Assembly (NCBI GenBank): GCA_037176725.1
Contig: JAZBRS010000026.1
Span: 63,962,501 to 64,026,500 of the forward strand
Length of the DNA stretch: 64,000 bases
Direction of reading: 5' to 3'
Source: Posidonia oceanica
Taxonomy: Eukaryota; Streptophyta; Magnoliopsida; Alismatales; Posidoniaceae
The notes below the pieces were generated by a model that searched no databases, was not told the origin of the DNA, and worked only from the letters and a program-made list of their open reading frames with translations. Every line of letters begins with the position of its first letter. Within the stretch, counting starts at the first letter, position 1. The translations under genes and the position numbers were made by a program. This document shows, piece after piece, positions 23,346 to 35,708 of the stretch.

Positions 23346-26279
23346 AATAAAACAAAGCAACACTATTGACACCCCATTTTGACAGGCTGAATCAATTGGA
23401 ATCTTCTGGTGGCTTCTGAACCCAAATCTAGGTCCAAACCTAAACATTTCCTTTCATCCTTCTCTTCAAATCAAGCCCAAATCAAACCTAGAATCACACC
23501 CATTTTCCAAGCCTAAAAACTACCTAAGAACCATAGCCAAACTCACCCTTCCTAACTTAGAAAACCTACCAAAAATCCTTAAAAATTTCAAACCAAAACC
23601 ACTCCTAAAAATCCTAGAAAATCTAGGTAAAACTACCCTTTTTCTATACCTCAAAACCATTCCAAAACCTTCCAAAATCAAAATACAAATCCTAGGTCCA
23701 ACACTAGACACCCTAGGCCACACACTCTCCAAATTTCATCTCATTTCTAAACCTCTAACCCCTTCATTTCTCCAAATTATCCTTTTCTCTCTCCTAAATT
23801 ATTCTTTTCTCTCTCCTCTCTCTCTCCTGCTTATTCTCCATCTTTTCACTCCCTTCTCTCTCCTTTCCTTGCCAGGCTGTGGGCCCACCATGTGCATCTC
23901 TCTCTTTTGCATTTTATTTGAAATTTTATTGTATTTTTAGCTTATCTCTTGATTTTCCAATATTTATTTTCCTCTCACTCCTCTCTTTCTTCTTTCTTTC
24001 TTCATATCTCCCTTTTCTTCTTCCTTTTCCTTTTCTTTTCCTTTCTTCCACTAAATCTCTAAAAAACCTTTAAAACTCTAAAACAAAAGAGAAACAAATC
24101 AAAATCCTAAAAAGAAGCAATTAAAAACTTAAACAATTTAAAAACACTTAATTAAAAAACTTAACAAGAAAAACTTAGCTAAAAAAAAATATATAAAAAG
24201 ACTTAACAAACATTTAAAACAAAATCAAGAAAACAAATTAAAGAAAACTTAAAATTCTAAAAAACCTAAATCAAAGACTAAAACCCTCTAACCCTAATTA
24301 ATTTAAAAACAATCTTTAAAAAACCTAATTAAAAATCCTAACTAAAAAACAACTCCTTTAAAAACATTTGCAAATCTTTCCTATTTTATTTTTATTTTTT
24401 AAATTTTCTTCTTCTTTCTCTTCTTCCTTTCCTTTTCTTCCTTTCTTCCTCTTTCTATTTTAATTTCCTTTTCTGGTCCAGCCCAAGCCCCCCCTCCTTC
24501 CTTCTTTTCTTTCTTTCTTTTATTTTTTCTTCAGCGCGTGCAGACCCAGCCCACAGCACTTCTCCTCCTCTTCCCTCCTTCCTCTTCCTCCTTCTTCTTC
24601 AGATCTCCTTCCTTCCCGCGAACCAACTCCCTCCTCTTCTTTGAAAATCAAACTCTCCCTCTCAGTCACCTCCACCTACAGCTCGCCCTCTTCTCTCAGC
24701 TCTCTCTGCGGTTCTTTCGGGGGGCATTAATTGCCAGTCACCCTCGTCGGCCGCCCTCCACCTCAGCTCCAGTTGCCCCACGCCGGTGGATTCAAATTCC
24801 ACAGCCCGCGCAGCTTCAATCCGGCCTTGATAAAGCCTCAGCATTCTGAGAGAACACCTGAGCGAGCGTGAGAGCCTCCAGCATTTCCTTCCTCATCCTC
24901 TGCCAGAAAAACCAGCAACTTCTTTCTTCCTTCAGACCCCCTCCCAACCAGCAAATCTCTCCCATTGCCTTCCCCAAATTCACCACCTTTTGGTCGTCTT
25001 GAGAGAGAGCACCTGAGAGCATCCAGAGAGCCTCCAATTCTCCCTCTCATCCTCTGCAGAATTCAGCTCTTCCTCCTCTTCCTTTCCACTGATCCAGGAG
25101 CCTCCAACACCCCAGCAAATCTCTTCCATTTCCTCCCCCAATCTCACCCAAACATCCAGCATCACTGCCCCTCCATTCCACAGCCTTTCCACCCCGGAAA
25201 TCACCCCGACACCACCTGATATCACTCAGCAGAACCCAACACTTCCCCTTCCAAAATTCCCGACACTGTAGTCCTTGAAACCTTCCCAAACTCCACCCAG
25301 CAACCCTCCAGAACACCAGTTTCCGACCCTCCTAACCATCACCTTCAACCCTCACCACAGACCAAATCCCCTACAGCAAACACCTTTCCTGATTTCTGAT
25401 CAGAAATCCCTTCATCAGCCAACTCCCGAACCAAGTGCCCACTGTCCAACCTAAGCATCCAGAACCCTTCACCAAGCATCCAGGAGTTCACCGGCACCTT
25501 CCAATCAGCCCAGGGAGCAACACAAACTTCCCCCCACCTCCGGCAGCCTCTGCTGAATCCAAAATTGCCGCTTCTTCCTCCGGTCGTCGAAGCTCCGCTC
25601 CAACCGTTCAGGAAGCACCGGAGGATCGCACTGAGTAGATCCAGACGATCGCAAGCCATCGGCGACCCCTCCATCAGCCGGACGGACCTCGTCGCCATCT
25701 GCAGAACCCACCTACGTCGGGGGGGACTTCTCAGCCAGCAAAACAGGTAATCTTCTTCGCCATTAGCTAATCTTCTCCCCCTCTTGCTTTTCCACCCCTT
25801 AGAAAGGGGTTTCTCTCCTCCTCGTGCCGGGTCAGCGCCGTCGCTGACCCGTCTTCTCCGGCGAGCTCCGAACTCGCCTCGCCGCTCCGGTCAGCAGAAC
25901 GTCGCCCCACCGATCGTCCGAGGACCGCACGACTTCCAGGAGTGCAGCCATGCTCTTAGAACGCTCCCTCGACGCTCCGATCATCCGCTCTGCCTCCGGA
26001 CAACTCTGCAGACCGCCGTCGTCTTCTCCGGCCAGTTCCAGGCTGTGTCATCGCCCGCCGACGCAGCCCAGGCCTCCGCGCAGCTCCGGAGCACGCCGCC
26101 GCCGCTTCTGCGCCGCTCCAGCACCCCTATTCTGCCCTCTCCGGCCACTGGTAGCAATTTGCTACAGTGGCCACTTCTGCTGCGTTTTACTGTGCCTTTA
26201 TTTCTCCTTATCATGCTAATTTTGCCAAATATTGCATTTTTACCTTGCGTTTTTATTTTATTGCTTTCCAGTCCTGCCA

Positions 26280-27160
26280 TCGTTTAAGAATCATTTAAGT
26301 TTGAATTTAAATCATATGAAATTGCATAAAAAACCTAAAAATATGTTTAATTGCATGTTAGTCCTCCTGCTGTGTTTTCCTTTAAGTTTTAATTTATTTC
26401 CAGCCCTGCATGTTTTTTTTATTTTCTTTTTAGTCCTCTGCAGTTACAGTTTATTTACTTTTCTTTATTTCCAGCCCAGTTATTTATTTTATTTGCGTTT
26501 CAGTCCAGTTCCAATTCAATTTAAGTTTCTGTCATTTAATTTCTAGTCCTGCTGTTTATTTTATTTACTTGTTGGTCCTGTTGTAGTTCAAATGTAGTTT
26601 TTGTTCTTTATTTTACAGTCCGGCATCTTTTTATTTTTGCATGTTAGTCCTTTGGTTGTTAATCTCATTTAATCTTCTGATTTTTGCTTATGAAATTGCA
26701 TTTTAGTCCTCCTCTTTACTTTATTTACTCTTTAGTCCTCTGATCTGTTGTTAAATCATTTATTTTTCATCTTTTTCTTACTGCATTGCATTTTTATCCT
26801 GTATTTCTTCATTTTTGCATCTAGGTCCTTCATTTGCATGCACAGCATCTGTTTTCTTGCATTTTACCTTATAAAATTGCATTTTAGCCCTTGCATGTTT
26901 CAAAATCGCATGTAAGTCCTTCACATGTTTTCAAAACTCATTTAAATGCATGTTTTCCTTATTAAATTGCATTTCAGACCCTGTGCTTTGTTAAAATTGC
27001 ATCTAGACCCTCAAGTTTTCAAAAACCTTGCATATAAGCCCCTAACTTTTCAAAATCCTTGCATTTAGGTTCCTCCACTTTTTCAAAACTTGCATATAGG
27101 TCCTCAAGTTTTCTGAAACATCATTCTTAGGTCCTTTTTGCATTTTTTGCATGCATTTGC
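26280..27160 (+). repeat. Degenerate AGTCCT…TGCATTT array
   Basis: Plus-strand counterpart of the array at 1600-2700. Units have (T/C)AGTCCT followed by T-rich DNA and AAATTGCATTTTAG, with periods about 50-70 bp. No open frame of note. Confidence 0.6.
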
Positions 27161-27879
27161 ACCCATGCATCTTTGCATTTGGCATCTTTGCACACACTCA
27201 AGTATTCCTAGCTCCCATTTACGTGGGAGGACCTGTTTTGCACACCCCTAGGACCTCCTTTACACTTAGATCCATTTTTCTCCCCCGTTCTGGCCCTTCT
27301 GCCTTGAAGCCTGCATATCTTTTGATCGGGCCGCCAGATCTTCACAACCAAGTTACCTGGACAACCCCGGTGGAGCGCACTTCAATGTAGACCAAGCACT
27401 TCTCAGATCAGGCTTCAGATCTCCAAGGTAAGTCCTCCTGAACTCCTACATAGCATTTTTGTACATCATCTGCATTGCATGCATGGTCTTTGCCTCCTGT
27501 TTTCTCGAACATGTAGATTAGGACTTCCTCATCTTATCTATCAACTCTGTCTCCTCTTTTCGCGTACTCTCAGTGTTTTGGGTCGAGTTTCCCATGGATT
27601 CGCTACTAATTGCGACTTTCTTCCCCCTTTTCCACGATCCGACCGCACCGCGAGCTTTTCGCAGCGTGCGAGACACATCGTGGGACGGATTAGTGGGAAA
27701 CGGTCACAGAACAGTGGTGATCCCCCTCTTACTTCCTTTCTCCTTTGTAGGTCTTCACACCTACATTGCGTGATCCTTAAACAGTGTTTGTTCTCACACT
27801 CGTACTGTTTACCTCTCCTTACTTGATCTGCTCTTCCCCTTTGCATCTGCATTTGCATGGCTTTATCGATGTTTTATTT

Positions 27880-28335
27880 CGATTGTTTTGGCACCGTTTT
27901 GCGTGCCCGCTTTGTCTTTGGCACCGTTTTGCGTGCCCGCTTTCCTTTTGGCACCGTTCTGCGTACCCGCTTTGTTTTCTCGCACCGTTTTACGTGTCTG
28001 TCTTGTTTCTCGCGCCGTTTCGCGTGCCCGCTTTGTTTTCTCACACCGTTTTGCTTGTCGATCTTGTTTTGGCACCGTTTTGCGTGCCCGCTTTGTTTTC
28101 TCGTACCATTTTGCGTGCTCACTTTGTTTTCTCGCACCGTTTCGCGTGCCGCTCTGTTTCTCGCACCGTTTCACATGCCTGTCTTGTTTCTCGCGCCGTT
28201 TGGCGTGCCTGTCTTGTTTTTCGTGCCGTTTCGCGTGCTTGCTTTGTTTCTTGCACCGTTTTGCGTGCCGATCTTGTTTCTCGCACCGTTTCGCATGCCG
28301 TTTCTGTTTCTCGCATCGTTTTGCGTGTTTTATGC
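27880..28335 (+). repeat. LTR minisatellite (plus solo LTR)
   Basis: About 14-15 units of close to 30 bp with core GCACCGTTTTGCGTGCC followed by CGCTTTGTTTTCTC-type spacer. It is the regular, expanded version of the arrays at 860-1165 and 22880-23345, and it produces long open frames in all three forward frames that are not genes. Confidence 0.8.
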
Positions 28336-31300
28336 TGTTTTCTCTTGCATGTCGCCTACATTGCTTGGTTTTACCGAAGTTTTGTTTTATCGCCTGCATT
28401 TGCATATAGGGTAGTGATGGTTACTGCCTGGAGTTCTCACGGACCAGGGTCCGCCCGGTTCGGAACACAGACTGCGTTGCTGAGCGCTTAGACTGCACAT
28501 TTACTTCCTTGCATTGCTTTCCATCACTTAGAGCACACCTTTGAGCATTCAGATAGGCATTCATTGGCACTTAGGCATTCAAATATGTATTTCCCTGCGT
28601 ATGCGAGCATAAGCCTAGAAAGACCGATTCTCGGGCGTGTCGGGGGTGCCTAACACCTTCCCCACACGTAACAGGAGTCATTGCCCAGTCTTTTGGCCCG
28701 CAATGACCATATTGCCCTTATCCTAGGCATGAGTCATATCATTTGCATTAATTTGCATCTGTTTTCTTTTGCATTGCATCCTTTGCTTGGTTTTGCGTGT
28801 TAATTCACGCATTTTCCCAGTTTTCCTTGTCTTCCGATATAATAGACACGGTGGTGACTCTGAATTGTCTTATCTTCTTCTTTTCTTTTCTTTTTTCCCT
28901 GCTTTAAGTGTTTTCGAGTTGAGCCTTCCTCCTCGGACATAGCCGCTTATAGTGAACCTGATTCTGATTGGTGCACGCGAGCTTTTGGCAGTGTGCATGG
29001 ACGATCTGAACACCGGGATTATTACAGACTCGCAAAACAATGCGAAATGCAAAAGAAAATAGATGCATGCACGCAAAACGATGCCAATGCGGATGAAAAC
29101 AGATGCGGGTGCGCAAAACCATGCCAAAATGCGAATGGGAAGGCAATGGATGCTGTGCAGTGCTTCAGATGGGATTTGCAGGGGTCTAAGTGCAATTAGC
29201 CCGTAAATGCGTGCAATGCATGGGTGGCTTACATGTTAGAAGGCTAACAATGCCCAAATGAATGCATGGGGACATGTACGATGATATGGGAATGCTATGC
29301 ATGCAAGGGTGCAAGTGCGGGGACCTAAGTGTAATTTAGGAGAACTACAGAGTCCTATGTGCAAAATGCCCCTAAGTATGTGCAAGAGCAAGGCGAATGC
29401 ATACAGGAATGCTAATGCAACATTGCAAGGGCAAAATGCAATGCTAACAGCAAAATATGCGTGCTAAAATGTAAGAAAGGACCTAAATGCAATTTTAAAA
29501 ACATGCAGGACCTAAATACAATGCAAAGAAAGCATGCAAACATGCAGCAGTTGAAAACAGGGACTGACATGCAATTTCAGAAAATCAGTGGGCTTTAATG
29601 TAATGCAAATTGGTTTAAAAAGATGCCATTTAAATGATGCATGCATGCAAAAAGGACTAATATGCAATTAAAACATTTTTATGGGTTTTTATGCAATGCA
29701 ATAAGCTTTAAAACAGGAATTAAATGCATGATATGCATTCTAATGGACTTAGATGCAATTAAAGTATTTTTCAGATTTTTTGATGCAATGCAATAAGGTA
29801 AACATGGCATTTAAATGATATGCATGAACTGATGGAGGACTGAAATGCAATTAAACTATGTTTTTGGATTTTTTAGCAATGCAATATAGTTTAAATGCAG
29901 ATTAAATGACATTTCAATTGATGCAAGGACTGAAAAGTAAATCTGGAAACATGAAGTACTTTATTTCAATGCAATATGATTTTAAATGTCATTTAAATGA
30001 AATGCAAACCAACTGATGGACTGAAATGCAGATATTTAAACATGCAGAAGTTTATTTTAATGCAATTTGGTTTTAAAATAGACATTAAATGATTTTCAAA
30101 CCATGCAGATGGACCCAGATGTAAATAAATAAACATGCCGACTTTTAATGCAATGTAGTATAATTTTAATCAAAATTAAATGAAATGCAAACCAAATCAG
30201 GACTGAAATGCAAATTAAATAAACACAGGGACTAAAATGCAATGCATGCATTAAAACTAAAATTTAAATGCATTATATGTATGTGTGGGGGACCTGCAAG
30301 CAAATAAAGATCAATGCTGGACCAGACTTCAATGCAGTAAGATTTAAATCAGAATTTAAATCAAACTCAAACTACAACTGGACCCAAATGTAAATAAAAT
30401 AAACTAAGGCAAAATATGTTAATGCACCGAACCAACATTAAATTAAAACCTTATAACGCTACAATGCTACAGTGTCTTTCGACACTGCAGTGCTGCAGCC
30501 GGGGAAGACAAGCAGTGCGGCGGCAGAGTAGCGTGGGGCAGGCCCGGCCGAGGGTCCAGGAGGCTGGAGTAGGTCCGGGGGAGCATGGTGATGGCTTTAG
30601 CGGCGATCGGCGGTGCTCGGAGCTTCTTGGCGGCGTGGAGGCTGTCTGCAGTTGAAGTCGGAGATGGTTTGGCTTCTGGAAGCTCTGGAGTTGCTGCGGC
30701 GGAGTCTGGAAAGCATCCCGGAGCTCAGGCGGACGTAGCGGAGGCGTCGTGGAGGCATTGCGGTGGCGAAGACGTCTGGACGACCTCGACAGTTGCTACA
30801 GAGAAGGAGGAGGACGGGAGGAGGTCTGGAGCGATCGGCGAGGTCCGGAAAGGGGCGGGCTGTGCTCCCGGATGTCAGGCGGAGCTCGGAGGAAGCTCTA
30901 GAGCCGTTTAGTGCAGTGGAGCAGATGGTCGATCCGGTAGTGGCTCCGGTGAGTTGCAAAAGTCGAGCGGGCGGGAGGAGCCATGGCGATGCTCGCAGAG
31001 GACTAGGAAGGCTTGCTGGAGTCCTGGCGATGCTCGGGGGAGGCTTCGGTGCGGTTGTGGAGCTGCGGAGCGGCGGGACGACGCCGACGGAGTTGCAGGG
31101 GCTCGTCGGGGAAGACGACCCCGCGGCGGAACTCAAAACCTTGGCTAGGCTTCTATCCTAGGAACTAACCACCTAGGAAGCTTAAACGATATACGCCGAG
31201 CAAGGAAATGGGGTCACTTACCCTTGAAGCATGCCGGAGTCCTCTGGCAACGTCGATCTGCCTCCGACGGTTGCAGGCGGTCCGCTGGGGTATTGCGGTG

Positions 31301-34114
31301 AATATGGGAGCGGTGCGGCGATCGGGACATGCTCCAAGTGCTGCGGCGAAGCTTCTAGAATGCTCAGGCACGAGGTTGCAAGCTCAGGCAAGGAGTTTGC
31401 AATTTTGGGTGGCTCTGGTTATTTTTCTGGCTCAGCTCTGGCTAGTGGAGCTCTGGACCTCTCTGAGTGGTGGCTCGGGTTCGTGGAGGCATGGGGAAGA
31501 AGGTGGAGGTGCTTGAGCGGGATGACTGGGTGTTAGGAGTGGATTGGGAAGGTTGGGTCGTTTCTGGACAAAAATGGGCATGGGGTGTTTGTGGTGGATG
31601 GCGTGGTCTGCTGGGTGTTTGGCGATGAACTGGGGATTTGGTTTGGGAGGTGGTGGTTTGGTGAATGGATTGGGGAAGTTTGAAGGGATTCTGGGAGCTG
31701 TGTGCGTGTGTGCAAGGTCTGGAAGCTCTGCTCTGTGCTAGGTGCTCACTCTCTGGTTTTTCTTGCTCTGTGCGGGAATTCCCTAGTTGCAAACCAGTGG
31801 AAGGGATGAGAGGAGAATGGTTTTGCTTTACTGGGTGCACTCGATTGGGCATGGGCGTGCAGTGGCTTGGGCAGGGCAATTGCAGGTCTGGCAGGTGTGG
31901 CAGTGAGAGGAGGAGGCTGGCGAGAAGTGTTGGCTGTAAGGCTGCAGCGCCGAAAGGTGGAGTAGGCAGGGGGAAGAGTGTGTGCTGCAGGAGGGGCTCG
32001 TGAGGGGGTGAGTGTGTAGAGGAGGCGTGCATGTGAAAAGGGAGGGAAGATTCTGCTGCTGTGAAAGGAGAAGGAGAAGAAGGAGGAGGAGAGCTGGTGC
32101 GGGCCTGGGAAAAAAGGAAGGAAGAAAGAAGGAGAGGTGGGCCGGGCTTGAGGAGGAAATGGAGAAAAAAGAAAAAGAAGAAAAAAAGCAGTGGGCCGGG
32201 ATTTGGTGTTGAGAGAAGAAAAAGAGAAAGAAATAAGAAAGGGAAGAAAGAAAGAGAGGAGGAAGGAAAAAAGGAAATTAAAAAAACAAATAAGATGGAA
32301 TAAAATAAAATAAAAATACAAATAAAATAGAAGGAAGGAAGGGGAAGAAGTGAGGAAAGGTGGGCCCATTGGGCCTTAGAGGAAAAGAAATGGGAAAATA
32401 GAAAAGAAAGAAAGAAAGAAGGAAAGAAAGGAGGAAGGGAAAAAGGAAATTAAAAATCAAATAAGATGGAATAAAATAAAATAAAAATAGGAATAAAATA
32501 GAAGGTAGGAAGGGGAAGAAGTGAGGGAATGGGCTGGGCCCATTGGGCCCATGGAGAACAAGAAAAGAAGAAGGAAGGAGAGGAAAAGAAGGAGAAAGAG
32601 AGAAAGGATAAAGAGGAGAGAGAAAAGGATAATCAGAAGAGAAAAAAGGAGAAGGGCTTGGGTTTGTGCATGCATGGGAGTGTCCTGTGCTAACCTAGGG
32701 TTTAAGTGCTGACCTAGGGTTTAAGTGCTGACCTAGGGTTTAAGAGGTGCTATCCTAGAGCTTTTCTAGGGTTTTAGGAGTGATTTACCTAGAGTTTTTC
32801 TAGGATTTTGGTGAGCGCAAACCTAGAGTTTTTCTAGGGTTTTCTAAGGTTTAGAAAAGGATTTTGAAGCCACTAGAGAGAGAACCACCAAATGAGCATG
32901 TCAAAATGAGGTGTCTACAGGCATAAGGGCACGAAATGGACATGTGTGATCCACTGTTAGATTTAGGGTTAGAAATTAAAGGATGTGAATAATAGAAGAA
33001 GTAAATAGGTGAATAAGATATTTATGGCAACGTTATGGTAGCTCCAAAAATTACCACTGGAAGATTATCGTGTTCCTTTTACAAAATTAATTAAGAAAAG
33101 GATGAACGATATTTACTATAGGGCAAGGACACTTGCATTGGCAAAATGCCCTGAGCCTCACGATGATTATCAGACAGCCAAGGCATTTCCTCCACACTGG
33201 TGTACACAGGAGAGGTAATTAATATTTATACTAAATTGAAGTTATGTTTATTGTTGTATATATAGGAATTAACATATATATTGATGTTTAATGTTACAAC
33301 TAGGTGGAATGAACTCTGTGATCTTTTGCCACAGATGTAGAGTTCCAAAAAAGATCCACAGTGGGGAAGTTGAATCGCGGAAAGCAAGAAATTCGTTCTA
33401 CGAGCGGATCAAGAAGCCACAACGACCTTCGAACTGAGTTGATAAGGATACTTTTATCTTCCATTTTATTATGTTGCTCACTCTGTTGCCCATTCCTTGT
33501 TTCTAGATTAATAATAACTAGATTTTTGAAGTTTGTGATGAACTCTGTTTACATTACCCACTTGGTAAATGATAACATCCAATTTACACACTTGGAAAAA
33601 AATTCAGGTGTCATATAGAAACATTTTCTTTTCTACAGAAGGAAAATTAGGTTCTGGGATATACTTAAGAATTCCCCATAAAAAGGTCAAAAGCATTCCC
33701 TCAGTCCAAGTGTGCCTCTTGTTTCTTGTCTAGAGTACTTACAGTTCACCAGACACTGCAGCCCAAGGAATGTTTATCATGACCTTATAGATGCCATTTA
33801 GTATGATTTGTTACTGACTAGCCTGTTAAAAAAGAATCGAGCAATGATAATAAGTCATGCACACAAGACAAGTGGGAAATTAAGGATAAGCTGGAAAATC
33901 CATATATCAAAATCTCTTCAAAATTTCTGCTCTTGTGAGGAAAATAAACAAAATATGGAGACAGATTTCACAAAAGAAAAACAAGAAAACAAAACAAAAT
34001 ATGGATACAATAGCTGAAATCTACTATGCTGAACAAATAACTCTATCTGTGTGAGCTGGAATCTGCCCATGTGGTTTGATCTTGTCCTTTTCTTTATAAT
34101 GGTTTTATTCATAA

Positions 34115-34248
34115 ATGATATTGGGATCAGAGGAGGAGGTGCCGTCGTCATCGACGTCGTCGTCGCATGTACTTACTCTTAACGCCTCCAACTTCGAGGA
34201 AGCCGTCACCAAGCACCCCTTCATTGTCATAGAATTCTATGCTCCGTG
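34115..34248 (+). pseudogene. Captured first exon of a protein disulfide isomerase
   Basis: The plus strand encodes [20 protein letters not shown] and [21 protein letters not shown], ending exactly at the TG/GTATAAT donor. This is the start of the first thioredoxin domain of plant PDI, an ER enzyme forming disulfides. The active-site CGHC would be in the next exon and is absent. No signal peptide precedes it; the reading frame opens from intron-like DNA. About 900 bp of T-rich, intron-like sequence follows. It sits in an intron of the CACTA transposase gene, on the same strand. That matches known gene-fragment capture by CACTA elements. It could also be debris predating the element. Confidence 0.75.
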
Positions 34249-35708
34249 GTATAATAACTTGTCTCCTTCAGTCCTTCTGATCTGGCCTTTTCTCTTCTTT
34301 TTGCTTGCTCGCTTGTTTGGTGGTAGATCACTAGTGAAGTTGCTGTCTTTTTCTTTTTTCCCAGTTTCATTTGATCTTGTGGTAGAAAAGATAGTTCCTC
34401 TCTGTGTTTGTGTAATTTCGATTCGATGTTTTTGTTCAGATTTGAAGTTGCATGTGTTTGTGAATCTCTTTGTGGTCGATTCCTACGTGCGACATATGAC
34501 TTCCTTCTGCGCTTTTGTTGTTGCATTTGTAGTTGTTTGGTCGTAAATTACTTGGAAGGATGATAGGTTTTTGTATGTTTTTTGGTTTTTTCTCTTATTT
34601 AGCGTTTTAATTCAGCTTTTAAGCTCGATGGTAACTTTGTTAGTGATCTTCACTTTTAAAGTGCAATTCTGACACTCATTCATTTATAGTTCATGCATTA
34701 CTTGGATGCTCTGATTTTGCTGTTTTTTCCCGTAGATCAGTATATAGTATGTCTTTTTGGGTGACTTCTTCTTCAGTTTGATATTTTTATTCAGTTTGTT
34801 TAAGCTATGGGTGGAGGTTGTAGATGCAATAGCATGGTCAAAATTGGGCAACACAAATACAAGATCAAGTAGTATTTGTAACATGGAGTTTGAGGATATT
34901 GATTTGTTGAGGCATTGATGTATATATTGAAGCCGTTTTAGGAGTTCACTGCTTGTGAGAATTTGGCATTAATGTTACAATGGGATACTGTTCTGGCCTA
35001 AGCTACATAATCAGTCTATATGTCTCTGTCACTGTGTCACATGCCGTATCTTTTGCTTTTGTAGAAAAAAAAGTTCTTCTAGAAAATAAAAAAACTTAAA
35101 CGTTATAAATTTATATGATGTAAAGTGCAATCTATAAGCATTTGTTACACGAGTCTCATCTGTATTGAAGCAGCATATAGATTTTTTGGATGCTTTAGAG
35201 CATTCCTAGTATGAGGAATCTTCATTTATGTTGTGTGATGGATTGCATATATTCAAACGAGCTACCATATATAAAAAATGATTTCGTTCCTTGATGTTCT
35301 TATTCTCTATCAAAATCTACATGTAGTCTTATGATTCTTATGAAAAAATCCATATGCTGAAACTAGTTAAGAAAAGTTTGGGTTTAGTAGGATTTTCAAT
35401 ACATTGTTAAAAAACACAAGAAATGTGTTCTTTATGTGGAAAATTTAAGCCTCTTTCAAGAATATATAATGTCATCCTTGTTACTTCTGTAGCCAATTGA
35501 CATACAAACTGAACTTGGATTCACTCTTGAGGGTCTAGTGATTCTTATGCCCCACATTGAAGATTTCTTTCATACTCCTAATGTGATGTGGGAATTTGGT
35601 TAAGTCGTTTCCGATATCAAATTCGCTAAATGGAAATCTAATATTATCTTTTTTAATTACAGTATGTATTCTTTTGAATCTTTCATCCAAGCATTTCTAA
35701 GACCAATC

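Larger units (their letters stand above)
23364..29026 (+). mobile_element. Ogre-type solo LTR, plus strand
   Basis: It starts TATTGACACCCCATTTTGAC at 23364 (terminal TG decayed to TA) and ends GGGATTATTACA at 29026. It runs end to end with the same block order as the LTR at 196-5570 but on the opposite strand. The flanks AACAC (left) and GACTC (right) each differ by one base from GACAC, a pentamer frequent in the host minisatellite, consistent with an aged target duplication. No internal region remains. It therefore inserted into the minus LTR and later became solo. Confidence 0.75.
22231..32919 (-). mobile_element. Ogre-type solo LTR, interrupted
   Basis: On the minus strand it starts TGTAGACACCTCATTTTGAC at 32919 and ends GGATTACTACA at 22231. 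It is flanked by the exact 5-bp duplication GGCAT (22226-22230 and 32920-32924), with no priming site or pol beside it, so it is a solo LTR left by recombination. A plus-strand LTR (23364-29026) interrupts it. Without that insert it is about 5.0 kb and collinear with the LTR at 196-5570. Its GC-rich block lies at about 30470-31530, and the ATGCAA array at about 29440-30420. It splits the CACTA transposase gene region just upstream of 33051. Confidence 0.85.

Noticed and set aside
22809..23447. 212-, 174- and 150-codon cysteine/phenylalanine-rich frames
   Set aside because: Translation of the LTR minisatellite in reverse; composition and periodicity explain them.
27784..28491. 235-, 185-, 180- and 173-codon frames in several frames on both strands
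   Set aside because: They come from the 30-bp minisatellite, whose unit is close to a multiple of three; the products are pure repeats.
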